DNA of 64,000 nucleotides from Consotaella salsifontis (GTDB lineage: Bacteria; Pseudomonadota; Alphaproteobacteria; Rhizobiales; Rhizobiaceae), in NCBI RefSeq assembly GCF_900167365.1, contig NZ_FUXL01000003.1, positions 1 to 64,000 on the forward strand. The letters run 5' to 3'. The notes beneath the pieces are model-generated. The model saw nothing but the letters and a program-made list of their open reading frames with translations, did not search any database and was not told the origin of the DNA. Shown here in pieces: positions 15,017 through 22,943 of this stretch; the stretch's first letter is position 1; every line of letters starts with the position of its first letter. Made by a program: the position numbers and the translations under genes.

Positions 15017-15636
15017 CATCGTATTCCGTCTTCATCATCGATGCGTCCTTACGGCAGCCCGTCGAGGCCGAACTGCTCGATACCATCGGCGAGCGACAGC
15101 TGCTGGACTGGCAATTCCAGTGGCGCCGGACCCTGGAGACCTATCTGCGGCGTCTTGCCGAAAACGGAGTGACCCGGCAGGGTCTCAACTGGCCGCAAAG
15201 CTGGCATTGGGACTGGCGCGCAAAGGTCGACGAAGTGCGCGGTCTGCTCGGCCACACGGGCTATAGCGTTATCTGCCGGGATGTGACCCAGGGCATGATG
15301 CGGCTCGATCTGGCGAGCCGCACGGCACGTCTCGACGAGCAGGCCGGCAAGCCGCTGGTTTATATCGACTACCTCGAAATCGCGCCGTGGAACTGGCACG
15401 AATCCTATGCCGATCCGCCGCTTTATCGCGGCATCGGCCAGGTGCTGATCCGGACCGCGATCCAGAGGAGCTTCGACGAAGGCTTCCACGGTCGTGTCGG
15501 CCTTCATTCCCTGCCGCAGGCGGTCACCTTCTACGAGCACTGCGGCTTCACCAATCTTGGCACCAATCCGAACGAATATCGTGGGCTGCTACCCTATTTT
15601 GAGATCACGACGGAGCACACCAGGACGTTCTTATGA
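15013..15636 (+). CDS. GNAT-family N-acetyltransferase
   Basis: A 207-residue protein. The N-terminal 90 residues are specific to this group (DWQFQWRRTLETYLRRLAEN, LNWPQSWHWDWRAKV). The GNAT core follows: VYIDYLEIAPWNW for strand beta-4, PPLYRGIGQVLIRTAIQRS with the acetyl-CoA-binding RGIGQVL loop, and LHSLPQAVTFYEHCGFTNLG for the C-terminal part. The substrate is unknown. It starts with ATGA overlap to the RHH-like gene and ends against the start region of the HTH gene, so the four genes at 14807-17092 look like one operon. This GNAT is not the TacT type. Confidence 0.8.
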   Translation: MTSYSVFIIDASLRQPVEAELLDTIGERQLLDWQFQWRRTLETYLRRLAENGVTRQGLNWPQSWHWDWRAKVDEVRGLLGHTGYSVICRDVTQGMMRLDLASRTARLDEQAGKPLVYIDYLEIAPWNWHESYADPPLYRGIGQVLIRTAIQRSFDEGFHGRVGLHSLPQAVTFYEHCGFTNLGTNPNEYRGLLPYFEITTEHTRTFL

Positions 15637-15647
15637 GGAGAAGCGCA

Positions 15648-16127
15648 ATGACCTACAGCACGACTGCTGACTGGGCCCTCGCCAGGGCGGCGCTCGATGA
15701 GACGTCGACCCCCGGCGCAGGCCCCCTTTCTGCCCGTCCCCATGTGCCGGGCGAAGCCTTTTGGCTCCGAGGCGAGGAAACCCGTCTGGCCTTCGCCCGC
15801 TTTGTCAACATGGCGCGTCGCCAGCGCGGCTGGTCGATCGAAAAGCTCGCCGATGACGCCGACATCGAGGTCGGCGAGCTGATGAGCATCGAGCAGGATG
15901 CCCATCACGAACCGGAACTGCGCACAATCTGGCGGCTGTCCGAGGTTTTCGATGTCTCGCAGGCGCGATTGATGGAGCTGGCAGGGCTGGCTTCGCCCAA
16001 GGACACACAGGCCATCGAGGAAGCTGTCCGTTATGCGGCGCGCTCAACGGCCATCACCGCCCTGACAATTGAGGAGCAGGCCGCCTTTGACGGCCTCGTC
16101 TCCGTGCTGCGCGACAAGGCGAAATAA
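15648..16127 (+). CDS. Helix-turn-helix (XRE-like) regulator
   Basis: A 159-residue protein. The HTH lies at about 45-115: EETRLAFARFVNMARRQRGW, SIEKLADDADIEVGELMSIE, ELRTIWRLSEVFDVSQARLM, with an extra N-terminal 45 residues. ATG at 15648 is chosen because GAGGAGA sits 8 nt before it; an ATG at 15633 overlapping the previous stop is possible. It is followed 29 bp later by an ImmA/IrrE peptidase. HTH plus ImmA pairs usually form a repressor-protease switch in which cleavage of the repressor derepresses the linked genes. Confidence 0.75.
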   Translation: MTYSTTADWALARAALDETSTPGAGPLSARPHVPGEAFWLRGEETRLAFARFVNMARRQRGWSIEKLADDADIEVGELMSIEQDAHHEPELRTIWRLSEVFDVSQARLMELAGLASPKDTQAIEEAVRYAARSTAITALTIEEQAAFDGLVSVLRDKAK

Positions 16128-16156
16128 CGGGCCGACGGCGGCCCGGGGAGTTCACG

Positions 16157-17092
16157 ATGGCGCGGAACTATATCCTGAGACGCAAAACCCAGCAGGAAAT
16201 CGACGAGCGTGTCGAGCGTGTCCTGGCGCGTCTGGGGAATCCCGAACCACCACTCGACCTCCGGGTCGTCCGCGATCTGCTTTCGCTCGATCTGACCTAC
16301 TTCCGGAATGATGACCCCTCGCTTGCCGATGAGGTCATCAGCCGCATGCGCATGGCCAGCAAGCAAATCATCCGGCGTCCCATGCTCTTCTTCGAGGCCG
16401 TCGCCAAATTCGATCTGCGCGCGCTCTATCTGCCGGACAACAAGCGCATCCTGCTCGATCAATCGCAGCCCGAACTGAAGCACCGCTGGCATGAAGCGCA
16501 CGAAATCGGCCACAGCATCATACCCTGGCATGAAGGGGCCATGCTCGGCGATGATCGCTTCACCCTGAACCAGAACTGCCATGACCAGGTCGAGGCCGAA
16601 GCCAATTTCGCGGCCGGCCGCCTGCTTTTCCTCCGGGACCGCTTCACTGCCGAAGCCCGCGACCACGCGCCTTCCATCGAAGCCGTGCGCGCGCTCAAGC
16701 CGGTCTTCGGCAACACCTACACCACGACCTTCTGGCGCTCTATCGAGACCTGGGGTGTGTCTTTGCCGATTGTCGGCATGATTTCCGACCATCCGCACCC
16801 GGCGCGCCGGTCGGCCGATTTTGACCTCGCCACACCCTGCGAGCATCTGGTTCGCTCGCCGGCCTTTGCCGCCGGGTTCAGCGGGGTCGGGGAAGCCGAG
16901 GTCTTCGAGCTTGTCTCAGGCTATTGCCAACCGCGACGGGCCGGGCCGCTGGGCGAGGCCGAAATTGTGCTCACCGACGACAATGGCGATGCCCACGTCT
17001 TCCGGTTCGAGAGCTTCAGCAACAGCTACCAGACGCTCACCCTCGGGGTCTATCAACGCCCCTACGCGCCGTTAGTCCGGTTCGGCACCTGA
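16157..17092 (+). CDS. ImmA/IrrE family metallo-endopeptidase (left module)
   Basis: A 311-residue protein with the zinc motif HEIGH at 115-119 (within HEAHEIGHSI) and a third ligand in the helix QVEAEANFAAGR (Glu at about 148). The N-terminal 90 residues are the family's helical lead-in (QEIDERVERVLARL). Members cleave HTH repressors after damage or other cues (ImmA of ICEBs1, IrrE of Deinococcus). It is the last gene of the plus-strand operon and overlaps the DUF6527 gene tail to tail by 31 bases. Confidence 0.88.
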   Translation: MARNYILRRKTQQEIDERVERVLARLGNPEPPLDLRVVRDLLSLDLTYFRNDDPSLADEVISRMRMASKQIIRRPMLFFEAVAKFDLRALYLPDNKRILLDQSQPELKHRWHEAHEIGHSIIPWHEGAMLGDDRFTLNQNCHDQVEAEANFAAGRLLFLRDRFTAEARDHAPSIEAVRALKPVFGNTYTTTFWRSIETWGVSLPIVGMISDHPHPARRSADFDLATPCEHLVRSPAFAAGFSGVGEAEVFELVSGYCQPRRAGPLGEAEIVLTDDNGDAHVFRFESFSNSYQTLTLGVYQRPYAPLVRFGT

Positions 17093-17454
17093 CGGTGACC
17101 GCTATCGCGACACCATTGGACCTGGCCCTGCTTGACCCAGAAGTGACAGCGGCAGGCGTTGAGCTGGCGCACGGAGGGGTCGATCGTCGGCCGCAGCAGC
17201 CAGTCGAAGCGCACCGCCCACCGGGGTCGCCGCGATTGGCTCAGCGAGAGCTGGATCTTCTCGCCGCACCCGCCCGGACAGCGGAAGCAGGCCCATTTAT
17301 CGAGGGCACCGTCACGCACGACGACCAGCGACCCCGCCTGGAGCTGTTCCGGTGTCGGATGCCGGGGGGTGACCCGCGCAACCAGATCGGTGCGGCCGAT
17401 CAGCCGGCACCGCTCGGCAATCCAGCGGCAAAGATGGCTAAAGGCGCGCATCAT
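17062..17454 (-). CDS. DUF6527 family zinc protein of the ubiquitin-like system
   Basis: A 130-residue protein. Cysteines form zinc-ribbon-like groups: C56-x2-C59, C63, then C101-x-C103-H104 (ACRCHFW). The patterns GSLVVVRDGALDKWACFRCP and PRWAVRFDWLLRPTIDPSV are what I know as DUF6527, a family found only next to prokaryotic ubiquitin-like E1/E2 genes; it is suspected of being a processing or deconjugating enzyme. ATG at 17454 overlaps the E1 stop (ATGA), so the two are coupled. The C-terminal end overlaps the ImmA gene on the other strand by 31 bases. Confidence 0.75.
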   Translation of the reverse strand: MMRAFSHLCRWIAERCRLIGRTDLVARVTPRHPTPEQLQAGSLVVVRDGALDKWACFRCPGGCGEKIQLSLSQSRRPRWAVRFDWLLRPTIDPSVRQLNACRCHFWVKQGQVQWCRDSGHRQVPNRTNGA

Positions 17455-18851
17455 CTGATCCGATCCATGAAGGGGTCCATGTCGCCCCGGCCCCAATAGT
17501 CCTCGCGCGCGCAAATCGGACAGTGCGGCGCCTGAAGGGCGCCGCGCTTGCGCTCGATGCCCCGGTCCAGCCGGCGAACCCGCTCCCAGGCCCAGCCCCC
17601 TTCACCGCGATAGTCGGTCAAGCCCTGTAGCAGCTCATTGACGGCAAGTGCAGCCGTCTCGGTGGTGAAGGTCACCACGGCCGGGGCCGGGTTCTGACCG
17701 CCACGGACATAGGCCTCGCGCTTCTGCCGCTCATAGTCCTCCGGCGCTTCCCGCCGCAACGCTTCCTCGCCGGCGATCCTCGGATCGACAACGCCACGGC
17801 AGGCCAGACAAGGGGCGCCGGGGGTCAGCACCGTGACCCGCGCCGACATGTCCCGCATGGCCGCCGACGCGGGCTCGATCGCAAGCCCCATGTCGATCAC
17901 CGGGATCAGATAGAAATGCGAAAAACGATTGAGAAACATCCGGCCGGTATGGTCATCCGTGCAGCCGAAAATCACGTCGCAGGCTTTCAGCGCATCCCGT
18001 GCGGCTTCAGCCTCGATCCAGCCGCGATGGGTGTGGACACGCACGCCGAGGCCTAATTCCGTGATCTCGCGCGCGAGTACCTCGACCTTCGGCCGCATGG
18101 CGTCGGCATCTGCCCGGCGCGCGCCATGGAGGCGGTTCAGATTGGAGGTCTCGACGATATCGTCGTCGAACAAGGCGAGCTGACCGATGCCGAGCCGGGC
18201 CAATAGCATCGCCGTGGCGCTGCCCGTGCCGCCGCAACCGACGACGCCCACCCGCATCGCCGCCAGATGGCCGTTGACGGCTTCGCCGAACAACAGGGCC
18301 TGACGCACCAGCGCCGCGTTCGAGGTGCCGGCCTCGCCACCGAAATAGAGCAACCGGGAGCCGACGCTCCGGACGATGTCGGCCGCGACCGGTTCCTTGT
18401 CATCGAACCAGGCGCGCGCCATGAAATGATCGCCGCCGGCAAGCAACACACTTGCCATGATCGCCTCAGCGCCATTGCGGTTGCGCAGCAGCCGGTAAAG
18501 GTCGCGTTCGTTCGTGTAGTCCTGCCGCGAGAATGCCCGCATGCCGGCCGGATGGCTGTGCGCGATCGCCGGCACCAGACCCTGTTCGGCCGACCGGCGG
18601 CACAGGCTCACGAAGGAAGCCGTCGACCAGGTGACATGCCGGGCACTCGCCGAAATCTCGTCGTCCGCCGGGACGGGAATGATCTCGTGAGAAACCAGCC
18701 GAAGCCGGCGGCGTCGGGACCAGGGGTCCATCCCCACAGTGTTGCGCCCGAACAGGACATAGGCCGAGGCCTCGATCCCGTCCGGGCGTCGCAGCAGGTT
18801 GCGGAGGGTGTCGGCATGGCGCGCCTGCAGGGTCACATCGAGCTGCATCAC
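17451..18851 (-). CDS. JAB peptidase-E1 (ThiF) fusion of the ubiquitin-like system
   Basis: A 466-residue two-domain protein. The N-terminal JAB/JAMM metalloprotease has Glu at about 27 and the motif HSHP with a downstream SRQD (H98, H100, S108, D111). The C-terminal E1-like adenylation domain (about 195-466) has GCGGTG at 206-211, DDD at 229-231, NLNR at 237-240, PKVE at 254-257 and GCTDD at 296-299. Cys pairs C348-C351 and C444-C447 probably hold zinc. The protein can both process ubiquitin-like tails and activate them. It overlaps the E2-like gene by 4 bases and DUF6527 by 4 bases. E1-JAB fusions are known from prokaryotic ubiquitin-like operons. Confidence 0.88.
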   Translation of the reverse strand: MMQLDVTLQARHADTLRNLLRRPDGIEASAYVLFGRNTVGMDPWSRRRRLRLVSHEIIPVPADDEISASARHVTWSTASFVSLCRRSAEQGLVPAIAHSHPAGMRAFSRQDYTNERDLYRLLRNRNGAEAIMASVLLAGGDHFMARAWFDDKEPVAADIVRSVGSRLLYFGGEAGTSNAALVRQALLFGEAVNGHLAAMRVGVVGCGGTGSATAMLLARLGIGQLALFDDDIVETSNLNRLHGARRADADAMRPKVEVLAREITELGLGVRVHTHRGWIEAEAARDALKACDVIFGCTDDHTGRMFLNRFSHFYLIPVIDMGLAIEPASAAMRDMSARVTVLTPGAPCLACRGVVDPRIAGEEALRREAPEDYERQKREAYVRGGQNPAPAVVTFTTETAALAVNELLQGLTDYRGEGGWAWERVRRLDRGIERKRGALQAPHCPICAREDYWGRGDMDPFMDRIR

Positions 18852-19228
18852 GCGGCCTCCTGCAGCGCATGTTCGACCCGCTTGAGCATGGTCCAGATGC
18901 CGTCCACGCCCGGACGCCAGTTATTGTTGTGCCGGGACCATCGCTGCCACTTCTGATTCTCAAACTGCTGGGGCTGATCCGCGCAGTTGGGATAGCGGCT
19001 GGATCGCACCAGGCTCAGCCAGGGCAGCGCATAGAACATGTCCGGCGGCGTGTCGGGATACCCGCGCGGGAGGAGGATCAGGATATCCGCCGTGACGACC
19101 TGAAATTTCGCGGTCGGCAGGACGAAACCCGGCAGGATGACGCCCTTGCGGCCGCCATCCTCCACTTCCCGGAAGGCCAGTCCCCGTTCCTCAAGATAGC
19201 GCCGATCGGCGGTCGGGAGGAAGCTCAT
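18848..19228 (-). CDS. E2-like ubiquitin-conjugating protein (Prok-E2 type E)
   Basis: A 126-residue protein that resembles the bacterial E2 fold: PTADRRYLEERGLAFREVED at the N-terminus, ILLPRGYPDTPPDMFYALPW (the YPxxPP strand-loop of E2 proteins), then SSRYPNCADQPQQF and WRPGVDGIWTMLKRVEHA. The only cysteine is C82 in YPNC. Whether C82 or a Ser/Thr acts as acceptor is unknown. It is in operon order between the ubiquitin-like protein and the E1, overlapping each by 4 bases, so expression is tightly coupled. It would transfer the ubiquitin-like protein to a target. Confidence 0.8.
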   Translation of the reverse strand: MSFLPTADRRYLEERGLAFREVEDGGRKGVILPGFVLPTAKFQVVTADILILLPRGYPDTPPDMFYALPWLSLVRSSRYPNCADQPQQFENQKWQRWSRHNNNWRPGVDGIWTMLKRVEHALQEAA

Positions 19229-19716
19229 GCCCCGCCCTCCGTCGTCTGGCTGATGCCGGTGAAGAAGCGTTCCAGGCCCTTGCCATCGAGCCGCACCAGC
19301 TCGGTGTCGCCGATCGGCCGATCCTCGGCGCCGCGCACCTCCAGCCAGACGCCGTAGGTCTTCGGGTCGACCTGCGCGAGCGTCTTCAACACCCGCCCGC
19401 TGATCGCGCAGGCGCCCCATTCCAGCACCTGACCGTCGAGCTCGATCCGAAATGACTCGGCCCCCGGAAAGATGAGGAAGCGTTCGACCTGACCGCCGCG
19501 CAGGTCGGTCGTTTCGTCCTGGCGCAGCTCTTCGAGCTCGCCATCCCGCAGGATCTGGAACACCAGATGTTCCTCGGGGATGCGCACGCCGGCGGCTTCG
19601 AGGATCTGCCGGCCGGTCGGCACCGGATCGTCGATCCGCACCGGCCGGAAATTCAGGTCGGCGTCCCCCACACTGATGCGGAAAGCGCCGTCGTGTCCGT
19701 TCTGCTCTGCAGCCAT
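19225..19716 (-). CDS. Tandem ubiquitin-like (multiubiquitin) protein
   Basis: A 163-residue protein made of two beta-grasp repeats: about 11-83 (FRISVGDADLNFRPVRIDD, GRQILEAAGVRIPEEHLVF) and about 88-155 (FRIELDGQVLEWGACAISGR, LKTLAQVDPKTYGVWLEV). The C-terminus is GISQTTEGGA: GG followed by a single Ala, so one residue would need removal to expose Gly-Gly. The JAB domain of the downstream E1 or DUF6527 could do this. It is the first gene of the minus-strand operon, with the palindrome at 19765 as its likely operator. The family is called multiubiquitin; this copy has two domains. Confidence 0.85.
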   Translation of the reverse strand: MAAEQNGHDGAFRISVGDADLNFRPVRIDDPVPTGRQILEAAGVRIPEEHLVFQILRDGELEELRQDETTDLRGGQVERFLIFPGAESFRIELDGQVLEWGACAISGRVLKTLAQVDPKTYGVWLEVRGAEDRPIGDTELVRLDGKGLERFFTGISQTTEGGA

Positions 19717-19764
19717 GATGGCCTCCTATGCCTGTCAAACGGCGAGGCCCTTGCCATTGGCGAC

Positions 19765-19787
19765 CTCGACATGCCATTTATGTCGAG
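19765..19787. promoter_or_regulatory. Palindromic operator between the conjugation operon and the HTH-ImmA module
   Basis: A perfect inverted repeat: CTCGACAT, seven bases, ATGTCGAG. A further half-site ATGTCGAA lies at 19825-19832, just before the HTH gene start. The 122-bp region between the divergent starts (19716 and 19839) therefore has one full site and one half-site, suited to a repressor that controls both directions. TAGTAT at 19788-19793 could be a -10 for the plus-strand gene. Confidence 0.6.
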
Positions 19788-19838
19788 TAGTATAGGAGGG
19801 CGCTCGCAGAGCGTCAAGATAAACATGTCGAAATCGCC

Positions 19839-20201
19839 ATGACCATCGGACACGAGAAACCATCGGACATCTTCAAGGAACGACTGCGCGCCGCGCGCGA
19901 GAGCCTGCGCCAGATGAGTCAGGCCGCTCTGGCCAAGGAGAGTGGCCTGCCGCCCAGCTCCATCGCCCATTTCGAGGCCGGCACCCGCAAGCCGTCCTTC
20001 GACAGCCTGCGCAAACTGGCCAACGCGCTCAGCGTGACCACGGATTTTCTGCTTGGGCGCACGCACAATCCCGAGGGCGCGGCCGAGGCCGATCCGCTCT
20101 ATCGCGACATGCAGAAGCTGAATGATGAAAACCGACGGCAGGCCGCCGACTTCATGCGCTTCCTGGCCGAGAAGCATGACAAGGAGGCCGGGAAAAAATG
20201 A
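19839..20201 (+). CDS. XRE-family repressor paired with an ImmA/IrrE peptidase
   Basis: A 120-residue protein. The HTH is at about 12-70: FKERLRAARESLRQMSQAAL, KESGLPPSSIAHFEAGTRKP, LRKLANALSVTTDFLLGRTH. A C-terminal helical tail (DPLYRDMQKLNDENRRQAAD) is the probable cleavage or dimerisation region. The stop overlaps the ImmA gene start by 4 bases, so both are made together. It is divergent from the ubiquitin-like operon and likely binds the palindrome at 19765. Repressor-protease pairs of this sort control phage-defence operons elsewhere (CapH/CapP beside CBASS). Confidence 0.85.
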   Translation: MTIGHEKPSDIFKERLRAARESLRQMSQAALAKESGLPPSSIAHFEAGTRKPSFDSLRKLANALSVTTDFLLGRTHNPEGAAEADPLYRDMQKLNDENRRQAADFMRFLAEKHDKEAGKK

Positions 20202-21094
20202 ACGGCGACCCCGACCTGAAACAGAAGCAGCTCATGCGCCGCGCCGAGCTGGTGCTCCAGGAGCACGGACTGCTGACGCTTCCGGTCGACCTGGACGCGC
20301 TGGCTCAGGCTGCCGGCATCCACCTGCGCGAGATGGACCGCAAAGCCGAGGGCGTGTCCGGCATGCTGCTGCGCTACGGCGACCAGTTCGGCATCATGTA
20401 CGCCACCCACATCGACAATGAAGGCTTCGAGCGCTTCAGCATCGGTCATGAATTCGGCCACTACTTCGTCGAAGGCCATCTCGATCACATCCCTTTCGAC
20501 GGTGGGGTGCACCGCTTGAGGGCCGGCTTCATCTCCTATGATCCCTACGAACGCGAGGCGGACTATTTTTCGGCCGGGTTGTTGATGCCATCCTCTCTCA
20601 TTCGCCCGGTCCTGCGGCGAGCGCAGGAGGGGTTGCCGAGCGTCGAGGCCATCCGCTGCGCGGCGAAGGCGTCGCTGACCGCTTCCGCCATCCGGTATAT
20701 CGACGAGACCGACGATGCCGCCGCCATCGTCGTCAGCCGGCAGGGCCAGGTCGATTACTGTTTCAAGTCCGAATCCCTGAAGCAGTTGAAAGGACAGAGC
20801 TGGCTCCGCAAGGGGGCGGCCCTGCCGGCGGGCACGCTCACGGCGTCGATGGCCGCCCGCCCGGCGACCGAACGCCGTGGCCGCCGGGATGAAACCGAAA
20901 CCGATATTCTCGACTGGTTCGGCGGGGATCGCGCGGTGCGCGTGGTCGAACAGGTAGTTGACCTTGGCTGCTACGACCGAGTGCTCACCGTCCTCTCCTG
21001 CGCGCAGCTTGTCGACGACACCTATCGCGACGAAGACGATTCCGACGAGTCCGACGAAGCCATGGAGGCGCGCTGGACGCCGCGCTTTCGCTGA
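20198..21094 (+). CDS. ImmA/IrrE family metallo-endopeptidase (right module)
   Basis: A 298-residue protein. The zinc motif HEFGH is at 84-88 (in FSIGHEFGHYFVEGH) and the third ligand is Glu at about 120 (YEREADYFSAGLLMP). The N-terminal helix bundle is LKQKQLMRRAELVLQEHGLL. The middle (150-230) contains a substrate-sensing domain, and the C-terminus is unusually acidic (DDTYRDEDDSDESDEAMEAR). The cognate substrate is presumably the HTH protein encoded just upstream. It is unrelated in detail to the ImmA at 16157, so the conjugation operon is flanked by two different repressor-protease pairs. Confidence 0.88.
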   Translation: MNGDPDLKQKQLMRRAELVLQEHGLLTLPVDLDALAQAAGIHLREMDRKAEGVSGMLLRYGDQFGIMYATHIDNEGFERFSIGHEFGHYFVEGHLDHIPFDGGVHRLRAGFISYDPYEREADYFSAGLLMPSSLIRPVLRRAQEGLPSVEAIRCAAKASLTASAIRYIDETDDAAAIVVSRQGQVDYCFKSESLKQLKGQSWLRKGAALPAGTLTASMAARPATERRGRRDETETDILDWFGGDRAVRVVEQVVDLGCYDRVLTVLSCAQLVDDTYRDEDDSDESDEAMEARWTPRFR

Positions 21095-21732
21095 TGAGCA
21101 ATGACACCGTGTTTTGGGCCACTTCGGCTAGTGGACGATGCTCGGCATTCCCACAAAGGCTGGAGCTGTATCGACACCGAGGGCCTTGGAGCCCCGGAGG
21201 CCGTTGGCGAGGCGTCCGAGCGGCAGGTCATCCGTTATCCCCATTCCATGCCACCAGAATGATCCTCGTTTCTTCACCCAGTACGCCGCGACGACCGGGA
21301 TGGGGTGCACAGCGGTTGTTCTCGCGAGGGCTAAAACCAGCGTCCGCTTCGGGTCAGGTTGAGAAGTCGCGTCGGTCAACCGCTACGTCCGCTTCGATTG
21401 GTGGCTTGCCAAAAAGCTGCCAGTCCGCTTACGTACAGGGTTTCGGGCGCCGCGAGGCGTACGAAAGCCTCCGAAGAACGAACCCGTGGGATGCCAGGGG
21501 GAGATCTATGAGGTTTTCGTCTGACGGCTGTGCCGGGATGAATCGCGCTGATGTCTGGGCGGCGCTGATTTTGACGTGTGGTGCCGTCGTTGTCGATCGG
21601 ATGCCGATGCCTGGGAAGCCAGAAGCGGCGGGACGGCGGCGATTGCGATGCCGATATCGGTGTGCCGCACGCGGCTGACTATGACCCGGAGCGCGTTGTC
21701 TCGGATCGGTGGTGGCTTGATGCCATGCCGAA
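21095..21732. other. Degenerate region downstream of the IS91 transposase
   Basis: About 640 bp without a supportable gene. The open frames on both strands are short and resemble no family. The part nearest the transposase stop probably belongs to the IS91 terminal region, and the rest looks like decayed sequence between the defence island and the insertion sequence. I see no clear terminal repeats. Confidence 0.45.
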
Positions 21733-22939
21733 TCATGGCGAACAGTCCCAGTTTGACGATGGGCGTGGCGGCGGCCCGCGCGGCTGTCGCCAGCCCAGGA
21801 TGATCCCGACGACGGTCATGCGTCCGCCACAGCAGGGACAAGGCGGGCGAGTATCGGGCGGCTCGGAGACTTCCTGCTGCTCGTCACCGGGTGGTTGCGT
21901 CGGGGACGGAGCATCGAGGAGCTTGCGGATGCGATCGAGGCTGGCCTTGCGGTCCGGGCCGGTCAGGAACCCGTACTGCCGGATGCGGTGGAATCCCTTT
22001 GGCAGGACGTGAAGAAGGAAGCGACGGATGAACTCGTTGGCCGCGAGCGTCAGAGTGCGATGGCGGGCAGCGCCGTCCTGGCGGTAGTCCTTCGCGGAAG
22101 GTGACGCTCGCCCCGTCGAAGGCGAGGATGCGCCGCGACGAGATCGCGACGCGGTGGGTGTAGCGCGACAGATAGGCGAGCACTGTCCTTGGCCCCGCGA
22201 AGGGCGGCTTGGCGTAAACCATCCATCGCTTGCGCCTCACGGGCGCGAGATGACGGGCGAAGGCTCGTGGCTCGGCCAGATGTGCCAGGGTGCCGACAAA
22301 GGCGAGGCTGCCGGCATCGTGAAGAGCAGAGAGCCCATCGAGGAACAGGCGTCGGAACAGCGCGCTGAGAACCTGGACCGGCAGGAGGAAGGCAGGGCGC
22401 GCGGAGATCCTGCGCGTTCCGTCCGGCAAGAGGCCGCCGCCCGGCACGATCATGTGGACGTGAGGATGGTGGGTCATGGCCGAGCCCCAGGTGTGGAGCA
22501 CGGCGGTGAAGCCGATGCAGGCACCCAGATGCCTCGGATCGGCGGTGATCCTCGTCATCGTCTCTGCTGCCGCCCGGAACAGGAGGCTGTAGATGGCGGC
22601 TTTGTTCTGGAAGGCGAGCGCCGCGATCTCGGACGGCAGCGTAAAGACAACATGGAAGTAGCCGACCGGTAGGAGGTCGGCCTCACGCTCGGCAAGCCAG
22701 TCGCGGGCGGCCGCGCCCTGGCACCTCGGGCAGTGTCGGTTGCGGCAGGAGTTGTAGGAAACGCGCAGATGAGCACAGTTGTCACAGCCCTCGACGTGGC
22801 CGCCAAGGGCTGCGGTGCGGCAGTGCTCGACCGCCGACATGATCTTGAGCTCGGCCAGGCTCAGATGTCCGGCCTTGGCGGCGCCATATAGAGGCCCTGC
22901 GGCACGAAAGATGTCGGCGACCTCGATCGAGGCGCGCAT
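21733..22939 (-). pseudogene. IS91-family transposase, frameshifted
   Basis: N-terminal residues MRASIEVADIFRAAGPLYGA, the zinc-binding region CDNCAHL...CRNRHCPRCQG, and HTWGSAMTHHPHVHMIVPGG with the HUH motif (HPHVH) identify an IS91 Rep-type transposase. The catalytic YLSRYTHRVAIS follows. After VTFR the frame changes: a missing TG dinucleotide near 22100 would restore WKDYRQDG, and reading in the new frame gives the expected C-terminus with the zinc motif CPCCGGRM up to the stop at 21733. About 400 residues when repaired. Confidence 0.8.
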
Positions 22940-22943
22940 GGCC

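Noticed and set aside
21128-21379. Small minus-strand open frame downstream of the IS91 transposase
   Set aside because: 83 residues with no recognisable family and no ribosome-binding site; probably decayed sequence.
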